Origin: Dermatemys mawii | Lineage: Eukaryota > Chordata > Testudines > Dermatemydidae | Reading direction: 5' to 3' | Assembly: GCA_007922305.1 (NCBI GenBank) | Contig: ML677374.1 | Span: 14,863,178 to 14,927,177, forward strand | Length of the DNA: 64,000 nucleotides | Shown: positions 22,990 through 34,300 of the stretch, one piece after another | Position numbering within the stretch: position 1 is the first letter of the stretch | Layout of the letters: each line of letters begins with the position of its first letter | The notes under the pieces: model-generated | What the model saw: the letters and a program-made list of their open reading frames with translations, nothing else | The model's database searches: none | What the model was told of the DNA's origin: nothing | Made by a program: the position numbers and the translations under genes

Positions 22990-25900
22990 TTTCTCGTTGG
23001 ATTAAAAGCAGACGTGTGAGATCTTTTAAAGTGATTCCCTATTCTTTTTGTCGAAGGCTGGTGTGAAGCAAAATACACTAAATTTCCAAGCCTGTTTTCT
23101 TTTGAGTCAGACAGGATTTTAATTTTGGATGGTGCAAATTTTACCTTGCTAACTCTATGAAACTAGACTGCTGTAGTTCCAGTATGAGCCCTATTATGAA
23201 CCTAGCTTGCAGGCTGAGAATACATCTTGATCCAGATTATTTTGATCTACATGTGTGCAAATGACCAGGTATGAATCTCACTGACATTCTTATACACACA
23301 GTAGCAAATGCAAATATGCATGTATAATTCTGAAAAAATCCAGCTCTTATTTTTTTTTTTTTTTCCCAAAGTGGTCAGCAAATTATTCAGAATGCTGGGA
23401 AAGATTTTCCCATATAATTTAGACTAGTAGCTCTTAGACTGGGATATGGATAGCTTTGAGATAGTGAATAAAATAAAATGTCTTGTGACTGCTTGTTACC
23501 TTCTTGCATAATCTGTTGATTTGAGGGAAATGGTGGAAAAGAAGACAAGGTGAGAGAAAGTTTAACAGATGCCTGCTGCAATCATAAAAGCTCCCTGATG
23601 TGTATTTTGGTGTTAATAAAAGGTTCCAGTGACAGCCCTGGAGACATGGCAACAACCCTTGGTTTCCTCACCACCATGCCTCAGCCATGTCCTGTAGAGA
23701 AGAGGATTGTTAATAATGTGTGCTAAATTCAGTCCCTGAACTCTGCAGAGACTGCCAAGGAGAGGGGCTTGAGTGATATGGACATTTAGCCCACAAGAGT
23801 TGGAGTGACATCAACTCATTTCTCATAGGCCACTGAGCAGCTGTCACAGAATGGACCATTTTACCTGGATTGGATTTGAACTAGTGACTTGTCTGAGAGG
23901 TTTTGTATCCCACTCCTGATCACTGAAGGTATCTATCGAATCATGAGTGGGATGCATGTACTCTGATGTTTTGGTTGGGGCTGATGGTGAGTTGTAGACC
24001 TCAAATGTCTCAACTGAGTGGTTCTCCGTGGTCTTCCATCAGCCAGTAATTGCCAGTAAAGCTTCATCTCAATATAATAGGAAACTGGTACAGATGGCAG
24101 GATATCACTAAAAATAAGATTTTGAGACTTACAGAAATCTCTTGATCTAGAAAATGGCTTGGCCTGTGTTTTAAATCCTACTTTTATCCTTTTGAGAGGT
24201 AAGAATGCTTTGGGGTCTAACTTTGGGGAGGGCAGGGCAATTTGATTAGAGTCATGTTCCAATTTTTTTTAATAGAGATTTTTGTTAATCTGCAGGTGGA
24301 CTGTTAGCAGGCAGGGGTTGGTAGCTAGGACCAAAATCTGTCTGTAAAAGGGAGGTCTGTTTCTCACCATTTTAACAAGAAGCATATGCATGCATTCATA
24401 AGGATTAAGACCCAGGCTAGTCTACTGAAACTACTTGCTGCTTTTTCCAGTATATTTACTGTAAATTTCTACTCAAAGTTAAGTTTTAAAGAGCATATAA
24501 TAGAAGTATGATGCTAGAGGCATCATCAAAAAATAAGATGAGAGAATGACATACAGGCTATCCTGAAATACCACATGATGTAGCTGTCTTCAGATGCTGT
24601 CTAGTCTTTATGCCTTGCATCTTCCCATATTTTATTACTTTCAGAAACATGGACTGTTTGCAATTGAAGTCACTTATTTTGCTGGGGAGCAATGCCAGTT
24701 CCTGATATCTCCAGACCATAGATTTTTATGCAGTTGATGTTGGTTCAGTGCAATGAGTTGTATCTCCTGCCACCCAGACCCCTGCCTTCACTTAACATAA
24801 AAGGGAGGCAGACATGTCAGGCTAAGTACCAGCAAGCTGCAGGTCAGATCAGTGGCTGACTGGTCCACTGCTCCATTAAAGATGATGTTGAAGTAAATCT
24901 GTTTGAGATATTGAGATGTGCCTATCCTAAAGAAATAGTAAGTATAGGAGGAGGCTGCTTGCTTGCGGCTAGAAAGACAGCTGTTGCCTTGTTATAGTAT
25001 AAAATGGCTTTTCATGGCCTGTTGCTTCCTATCTCTCTTTACTTGTAGTGCTCTTTTCTGGCATTTCTTTTAAATCTCTCCAAGCTTTTTTGCATCCATG
25101 TGAGTGAAGACATAGATTATATGCTGCTCTCCTTCCTAGAATTGTCCTGAGTGGGTGGGGGGTAACGAAGCCATGCCCCATCCCACTCTACGCAATAAGG
25201 CTCCTGGTCCTAATTTCTTCCAGACATTTATTCTGGGACCACCTGTTTCTTCCAGCATCTGCCTCTGCTGTTGCCTTGGCATTTGTCCACTCTGGGACTC
25301 CTGGAACAGGGTAGCCTGGCTTCCCAGACTTCCCTCTCTGGCCTCAAACGGTCAGTATTCCCCGTTGTAGTCATATAATAACTCAACCATACACTTTAGA
25401 GAGCGACAAATCGTGTTGAACTAAAAATAGGAAGAAGCCACCTTTTTTGTCTCTATCGTAGGTACTTAGATGGCTTTAAACAAGTGCTGTTCTTTTAAAT
25501 TTCACCAAAGGCTGAACTACCTCTACCACTTCCATAGGTTATAGCCACTAATAATAGTGTTGAGAAATTGTAAACAACAGTTTATAACAGGACATGCAGC
25601 CACTTTAAGAGGCAGGAAAATTGTATGGAGGTAGAATACAGTTATTCAAATATGTAATAACCTTACTCTTATGGAAGAATGCCAAAGGATCTTTAATGAC
25701 TGTAAGGGAACACTGCTTCCCCAAACACCATCCTGTACTATTGGTAATAGAGTGCTGTGTGTCAAATTGCCAATGGCACTTTCTACAGCATTCTTCTTTC
25801 TTTGAAGATCATTCAAGGAGGGTAGGTGACTACAGGTGATGGGACAGATTGTGTGTTCATAAGATATTTTATAGGCCAGCTAAGTGCTTAACAATTGTGT

Positions 25901-28139
25901 GAATAATTTTGGTCATAGTCTAAAAACAAAGATGTGCATTCTCTGAACTGCTTGTCAAAGTTTAAATGAAGAAAAGTATTGTACTTCATAAATTGCATGC
26001 ATAAAATATTTAATAATAGTAAGTACCACTGAAGAAAACACTTGCTTAGCCAAATTAGATTCCTAATACGTGGTAGTGATCTCCATCAGAGCCTTTGTAT
26101 TATACTTTAGTTTGGAAAGCTATCTCTTAAACCTGCTTAAGCTTCATCTCTTTGAAACCTCAGGCACTCACACTTTATTGAAGTAAATATTCGTTATACA
26201 AATGGTGTAGAGATGGTGTGGTGGCTACTGATAAGGAACCAGCCATAGTTATTTTCAGGTGTTTCATTTGTGATTCTAAAATGGTAGCTTTGGTTGAGAC
26301 TCCCCCACCTTCAGATTTCAAAGTCAGCTTTGAACTGTTGCCACAGGGAGCTGAGGGGCTCCATGCCTGCGAGTAAACAAAATGACAGTGTATTAAATAT
26401 TCAATTCAATACTTCCATAGAGTTTAAAATCATCAAATTTTGGTGTAGACCTGTTTCTTAAGCTGACCCCCGCTCTTTGATGCTTCACTTTTTTTAGTAA
26501 AAATATTCGGTTTATGAACGAGTATATATGGTAGTTAATTCCAAGGGGAAGCGAACTGCAAAAGATGATATTGCTAGTACTGAGATATTTAACAGGGTGA
26601 CCTTATTTCCATTAGGCTAGGTGACTCTGTCCTCACTATTAAATACACTATCTTTTGCCGCCTTTTCTCTCTGGAGAAAGGGGAGAGATAATTTCCACAC
26701 TTCAGCTGGACCTTCCATCAGAACAGACAAAAGAAGTGTTATCCCTAGGCCCAATCTCCCATGAGGACTTCTAGTAGAAACGTTCCCAAAGAATGGTACT
26801 GTAGCCACTGAGGTTGAAAAGCGGCAAGTCAAATTTCGGGGCCCTGAGGATGTTCCAGTTGGAGGCAGAAATTGACAAATCTGCTATTTTCTTTGCAGTC
26901 TTGTTTATTTATCAGGAAAGGTATAGAAAGGCAGTTTCTTAGTTCACAGCTCAGAGCCTCGTTAGCCAGCACCAGACCGAAAATCTCTCTTTAGCCTTTT
27001 CCATGGTCACACTTTGCTCATAAGCTGCTACTTGGCTTCCTTACTTTGCGCCTGTGCCTCTCTCTGTTCTGTTCTACCCCACCCCGAACAATACCTAGCC
27101 AAACAAACAATACTCAGCCAAGAAACCTCTTGTGTGGGTTCACAACCCTTCCTTTGTCTTGGTGGGGGTGTGCTGGTTTTTTTTGATGAACTCATCCCGA
27201 CAGTTACGTTAATTGCAGGGTACATTCTTACGCAGTCTCAAGGAGGTTTGTGATTGTCACTAGTATCTCTCAGCATAACCATGGGTTAGTGGATGTCTTT
27301 AGCAAAAAAGGGCAGAAACAGTATTTAAAAGGGACATTTAAAGTCTATTTCTGTGGTAAATGTGTGTTTAATCCACTTCTCAGTGTATTTTTGAATGTGG
27401 TGACCATGGACTATCAAATGCCCTCAGTGGAGGGACACTAGCAGAAACTCTAGGCCCAGGAGCCATTTGGTGCATTTTTCATCTCTATATCCCTCTTCTG
27501 TTCTTTCTTTTCTAATCCAAAATTTCAGATCCTCTTCATTTTGACTCCTAAGCTTAGATCGTTGCTCTCTTTCCACCTACCTCACTTCCCGTTTTTTATG
27601 CTGGAAGGCTCAGACTTCCCCAGTGCCCGTCTCTCTTGTCCCCTTTTCCATCATCTCCATGTGGTTGAAAGCTTGAGCACATGCTCCCCAGTGTTCTGGC
27701 TCCGTGCACTTTTCCTTCTCGCACTCCTCGGGTGCTTGAAGACAAGATGCTGAACACCATGTGAATGTGTCTGTGGCAATAGGCCGGGTAAGTGGATGCC
27801 CTAGTATGGGATATGTTCAAAGCCTTAAAACCTCCCTGTTCATAGGGTTTTATCGGTATAAAGGTGAGACAGCAAAGGTGGGGTCCGTACAGGTGAATCT
27901 TTTATTAACAAGTAGCAGCAGCCTGGGAGAAAGAGGGGGTAGAGGAAGGGGTTGTCTATACATTACATAACATTTTTGGTGTTTTTTCCAAGACCCATCC
28001 ACTCATTGTAACAGTGATACAACTACCCCAATTAAGGATTCATCCTCTATTACCTTATGGACAGCCCCTAACCAGCGTGGTCAGGGTAAGATCCCCGGGC
28101 CAGGCCCGCACTGTAGCACGCTAAAGGGGGAAGCAGACC
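22990..28139. other. DERL2-DHX33 intergenic spacer, no gene recognised
   Basis: About 5 kb of moderately AT-rich DNA. Open frames on both strands are short and show no recognisable domain. A T tract lies near 23350-23365. No intact repeat, RNA gene or CpG island was recognised before 28.1 kb. Confidence 0.55.
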
Positions 28140-28377
28140 AACTCCACTTGTAGGCTGTGTGGACTACAGCTCCCAGCTTGCCCCGCGCTGGGCTAGTGGG
28201 ACGCAGGCTGCGGGAGCGGTGCAGGCTGGGAGGTGTAGTCCCGGGGGGGGTGTCGCGGAGCCGGGCGGTAATCCGTGTGCGCGGCCGGCAGCAGGAACAC
28301 GTGGGCGAAGGGCGGGGCGGGGCGGTCGCGTGTCCCCCCGTGGGAGCTGATCCCGGCCCGGCCGCGGCCCGGGGGCG
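28140..28377 (+). promoter_or_regulatory. DHX33 CpG-island promoter with ZNF143-like sites
   Basis: A GC-rich island (to about 28960) begins here. ggactacagctcccagcttg at 28161-28180 closely matches the ZNF143/SBS consensus ACTACAATTCCCAGCATGC. A second site in inverted orientation, ggctgggaggtgtagtcc, lies at 28224-28241. No TATA box. Probable transcription start lies between these sites and the ATG. Confidence 0.7.
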
Positions 28378-31300
28378 ATGCCTCAGGAGACCGAGCTGCC
28401 CCCGGCCAAGAGACTGAAGCTGGCGCCCCCTCCCCGCAGAGCCATGCTGGCGCCCCCCGGAGCCAAGCGCCAGCCGCTGGCTCCCGGCGCCGGGGAGACG
28501 CAGCGCAGGAGCCTCCCCATCTTCCAGGCACGGGGCCCGCTGCTCAGCCAGCTCCGGAGCCTGGAGAGCGCCATCCTCATCGGTGAGCGCGGGCCGGGAG
28601 CGACCTCTTCCCTGGGGGGCAGGACTGGGGGAGACCCTCTGCTCCCCTGTGTCCCGCGGGCGGGGAGAAACACCCCTTCGGCTTCGCCATGGAGCCCCCC
28701 GCGGTCCCCACTCGACCGGGGGGTTCCGCCTACTTCGTCCTCAGCTGGGATTTCCATCCCCCCACCACTGTCCCCCCAGGGCGCACTCAGCACCCCATTC
28801 CCCGGGCAGGAGGAGCCCTTCGGGCCACCCTCGCCTGCCGGGAGCGCCCATGGGCTATCAGCCCCATGGAGTAGCCCTATTTTCCCCCACCCAGGGAGGG
28901 GCAGCCAGTCCTCTTCCTCCCAGGGCAGATAGGTAACTTATTCCTTCTCTGCTCGGGAGTCTGGTCCCACAGCTATTGCTGAGAAAGTAGCTTAGTGAAA
29001 AGGGATATGGGCGACTCCAGCTTGGCCCGTAGTTTAGCTTTGTGGGGCAGAGCAGAGGGAAAGTAGTGAGGGTGCTAGCCTAGAACTTGAGAGTTCTGGG
29101 TTCAGTTTCCCAGATTTCCTATGTGACCTTGGGTTAATCACTTGCTCCATGCCTCAGTTTCCCCTCTGTAAAAATGGAGTAAATAGCACTGCCCAGCCTC
29201 GTGGGAATGCTTCAAGGATAAATACACTGGAGATTGTGAGGTGCTCAGATACTGTGGTGATGAGGGTCCTATAAGTACTTTAGATTATAATCAGGTATTT
29301 ACATCTAAGTCTGTGTGGATTCTTTCTTCAATTCCAGAAGAAACTGCTGTGTCCAAATAAACATTTCCCTACAGAGTTCATAACCCAAACCTTCTGTGCT
29401 GGGAAATGAACTTATTTTGTCATTGGAATGCCCAGAGACCCCAATAGGTATGAAGCCCCATTGTACTGGACAGAGTAAAAGACAATCCTTATCCTGGAGA
29501 GTTTACAGTCTTATTCATTTTTCAAATGGAGAATCACATGAATGTATGACGTATAGTGAAAAACTTTCTCTCAAACTGTTTGAGTGTTAATAATCTAAAG
29601 TGCTGTTAGTAATTAGGTACAATGTGCCTTTAGTAGTTAGATACACATTGTTTGTTCATAATATATGGTGTCTGAGTTGCAAGGTTCTCAGTTAAGACTT
29701 GCAGTGACTTAATTGTATGGGGAAAGCTAGGAAGTTTATTGCTGCTTTTCATCTCTCTCTTAATCCCTTTCCTACTACTCAGAGTAGTTATAATGGTTCA
29801 CAGTCAAGCTGGAAGGGCATAGTGGGTAGACAGGGGTCTGTCTTAGGTCTGGTTCTATTCAGTATCTTCATAAATGATTTGGATAGTGGCATAGAGATGA
29901 CACTTATACAGTTTGCGGACAATACCAAGCTGGAAGGGGTTACAGGTGCTTTGAACCACAGGATTAGAATTCAGAATGGTGTAGACAAACTGGAAAAATA
30001 GTCTAAAATAAATAGGGTGAAATTTCAATAAGGAGAAATGCAAAGTACTGCACTTCGGAATCATTAACTGCACAAATACACAATGGGAAATGACTGTCTA
30101 AGAAGGAATACCGCAGAAAAAGGATGTGGGAGTTATAGTGGAACACTAAATAAGAATCAACAATGTAATACTGTTGCAAAAAAAAAAGGCAAACATCATT
30201 CTGGGATGTATTAGCAGGAATGTTGATAAGAAGCAGTTCTTCTACTCTACTCCGCACTGTTAAGGCCTCAACTGGAGTAGTGTCTAGTTCTGCGCACCAT
30301 ACTTAGGGAAAAATATGGACAAACTGGAGAAAATCCAGAGGGGAGCAACAAAAATGATTAAAGGTCTAGAAAACATGACATATGAGGAAAGATTGAAAAA
30401 ATTGTGTTTGTTTAGTCTGAAGAAGAGAGGACTGAGAGTGGACCTGATAAGCTTTTAAGTGTGTAAAGGGTTGTTATATAGAGGAGGGTAATAATTTGTT
30501 CTCCTAAACCACTGAGGACTGAACAAGAAGTAATAGGTTTAAATTGCAGCCAGATCTTTAATTAGACATTAGGAAAAACTTCGTAACTGTAAAGGTAGTT
30601 AAACACTGGAACGAATTACCTAGGGAGGTTGTGGAATCTGTCACTGGAGATTTTGAAGAACGTGTTAAACAAACAACTGTCAGAATGGTCTAGATCAGCG
30701 TTTCCCAAACTGTTCCGCGGAACCCTGGTGTTCGGCACAATGTGAATAGGTGTTCCGTGAAAGAATCATAATTAAAAAAAAGTGACACTTAATTTTTTTT
30801 TAATTTTAAATTTGGCATATTTGAAGCGTATTTTACAACTCTTTTTGAATGACTATAATTTAACATAAAACTCTTTTTCTGGTTATTGATAGATCTTGTA
30901 TTGAATATCATGGCATAAAGAAAATTTTGTCTCTTGCACTTGATTTTTATACTACTTTATACGTGCATTCCAGTTAGAAATAGTTAGTTCAAGTTGTTTT
31001 AAATTTGTATTTTTGCTTTGTTTTATAAAATAAAATATATTGAGCATAAATAATGCAATTTTTATTTGAAAACCAAACTTCTACAAAATAATATTATAAG
31101 TGTTCCATAAATATATACCAGGCTAAAAAGTGTTCCATGGCCAAATAAATTTGAGAAACACTGGTCTACATAATACTTAATCCTACCTCAGTGCAGGGAA
31201 CTGATGTAGGTGGCTTCATGAGGTTCCTTCCAGTCCTGCATTTCTATGATCCTACAGTTCCTTCCCCCTCTTCCTTGGCCATTTTTTCCCCCCCAAAATG

Positions 31301-34300
31301 GAACAACACTCTGTTCCCTAGGTAAAAACACCTTCTTAGTCAAATTTTCAGAAGTGTTCACTAATGATTCTTCTATTGTTATGATCCCAACTTGAGACAC
31401 CGTATGTGTGACTTTTAGGAGCTAAAGAGTCACAGATCCCATTGACTCGAGCTGGAAATGCAGGGACTCAGCACTTGTTAAAATTAGGCATGAAGTGCCT
31501 CAAATTTCACACGTGCAATCAGCAAACACTTCAAAAAAATGTTGACCACAATAATTTTCTAGTCAAGGAACGCACAGTACTTTTCTCATTTCCCTTCTAT
31601 AGCTGTATGGTTTGCATTAACAGTTGCTAAATATGTATTACAATATACCACTTGAAGGTTCTGCAGCTGAGAAGTGTGGTGGATAGTTCCTCCCTCTGCC
31701 CAGTCTGAAGCTGGGCAGCTTACATTTGGCTTTCTACTTCCCTTTGTCTAGGAATCACAACTGCATCACACAATAATGTTACTTCTGAACTTCTTATCAT
31801 TCTTCTGATTCGTTCCTACTTTCCTCCGCTCCCATATTGCCCTCACCCTGCTGTCTTCTGAGCCCTGTTGCGTGTGTCAAAGTGTAACCATGAAAAAGAA
31901 AATAGAAGACATACCTCTGCGGAAATGTGGTTTTAGTACAGAATACACATGATGCAAGCCCCTCAATATGTGTATTTCTAGTCACCGCTCTGTATGAAAA
32001 GTTATGTTGCATCATATTCTTTATGGCCACTAATTACATAGTTAGTGGATGTGGGCTTTTCATGTCAACCAGCCTTCATTAGGATACTACTAATACTGCT
32101 GCAGTAGCTTGGCAGAACAAAAAAGATCTCTTAATGGTAACTTTGATTGAAGTGACAGAATTCTCCTCTCTGAGTATCTTGGGAAAGGGGCAATGAAAGG
32201 ATTTTGTCCTCAGTGCTGTACTAGATACAAGCAGATCCAGTAACTCAGTGCTAGTAGAAAGCCTTGTTTTTATCATTGCCCTTTGTTACTGATTCATAAG
32301 ACTGATAGTGCCCGATGTAGCAAGCAATGGTTGCCACTTTCATTACAGCTGACAGTGTAGTGGCAGAACTGGGAGCATGGGTGGGTTAAAGGGATAACGG
32401 TCTTTGGGTAGTCCTCCATGTGGTGCTGAAAGAACAGCTCCTGTCTGCGTGTCGGTTTTGTTTGCTAGATGAATTGCAAACAAAACAAATATCCATCTAC
32501 TTCAGAAATACTTGTTCAGCAACGAGTAAGTGGGGGCAAAAGCCAATGGAGAAGAATCATTTAGTGTGGTAGGTGGATATTTAACTAGAAATAGTGGGAT
32601 AAAATTAAGACAGGAAATGCCCAGGCTGAATATCAGAGAAAACCGACAGTTCCAGGAGCGAATAGTCACCCATGGCAATTATGGAAGCTCTGTGGCCTGG
32701 AACTTTTAAGACTAAATTGCACAAAACACTCAAGCCTGCTGTCGGAGCCAGTCCTGCAGTGGCAGGGACGCGGACTGGATGACTGAATGGGTCTTTTCAG
32801 TCTCTTTCTCCCTGTATTCCATGGGAGCATAATTTCAAAAGCTTTGAAACCCAGGCCACACACTAGTACCACATACACTGAAAAGAAACCACGTATCTGA
32901 GCCTCACGAGCCAGCTCCATGCTCCAGCAGGGGAGTCCTAGGAAGGTGTCATTCATCCAGGGGTCTGAGTGCGGTGGGTTGCTATGATGCTGGGGGAACC
33001 GAAAAAGGAAGAACCATAGGCTTTGTGCTGTACTGAATGTTTTTGGGCGTGCTTCTGTAGCCTACAGAACTCTGCTTCTATTTACGTGTGGTTTGCCTTT
33101 AAAATTTCTGTACCAGGGACCCAGTCATGGGGAATGAGATGAGCATTATCAAGTGAAGTGGTGTATCTCGTGGTTAGAGCTGTCATGCTACAAGCATTGA
33201 GGGGTACTTGGGTTCTGTTCCCATAGGCTAAATCACCCTAATTCTTTCTTCCTCAGCTTTCCCATTGGCAAAATGGGAACAACGCCTGCCTCGCGGAAGG
33301 ATGAGACTTAATTAACAAATATTTGCAAAATGGCTCGAGAACCTCTCATTAGAGATGCTCCAGAAATAACAGCTGTCTGTTCATTTGTTGCTCTTTAGGG
33401 GAAACAGGCTCAGGGAAGACGACTCAGATCCCTCAGTACCTCTATGAAGCAGGAATTGGCCGCCAAGGCATCATTGCGGTGACCCAGCCTCGTAGAGTAG
33501 CTGCTATCTCCTTAGCTACTAGAGTCTCGGATGAGAAGAAGACAGAGCTGGGGAAACTGGTACGTGAGGTAGCCTCAAATAAAGCAGTTGAGATGCATGG
33601 TGGTGTTGGGGGAGTGAGGACAGCAGGTGATCAGAGCAGTTGCATGGATCCTAGAACCACAAGGGATAAAGTACTGTGTACATTTAATAGTACAGAAGAA
33701 TAAAAACACTGTCTCTTGCATCCAGCCCAGTGGTTGAGCCCCCACTTGGCTTTTCTCTTGCTATGTGAGGGCCAGCTATGTTGCTTTTATTTTAAAAAAT
33801 GCTGGCTAATCAAAACAAAATCAGCTTGCCATATCCCCCTGTACCAGCTCTGATTATAGGTGATTGCAACAAGCTAGGGCATGTGCAGAGCTGTGACTCT
33901 TGGGAACTTGCTGCAGTTGCTAGGTGTGCATGAGGGGGAATGGAAAAAATATATAAAAGATTGGCCCTCTAACAAAGTGTTTAAGGAATAGACAGCGGCT
34001 TCCAGCAAGGGTGTTGGTGTCTGTGTTTACTGAACGTTTAACCATGCACAGAAGTGTATTCACGACCTTTTCAGTATTCTGAGGGCCAAATGTTGGGATT
34101 TTGGGTGGCTTTTTTGAACTGATCAAATCCTTTTGGTTTCTCTCATAGGATGCACTTTGGGTTGGAGTGTATCACCTCGTTCGGTATTTTAAAAATTAAG
34201 CTGTGTGTTTCGAGTTCACAATGAAGTTACCAGAGTCTGCATTTCTTCAGAACTTTGTTTTAAAGCACGGCTTGGCTTTTGTTGCTTCTCCTCTTGCTGC

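Noticed and set aside
28157..28936. Several overlapping open frames around DHX33 exon 1 on both strands
   Set aside because: CpG-island artefacts. Only the frame starting at 28378 continues into exon 2 with an intact Walker A motif.
29717..30001. Reverse-transcriptase-like open frame as a possible active LINE
   Set aside because: It is a CR1 fragment with a mutated FADD motif, frameshifts downstream and a nested hAT insertion, so it is inactive.
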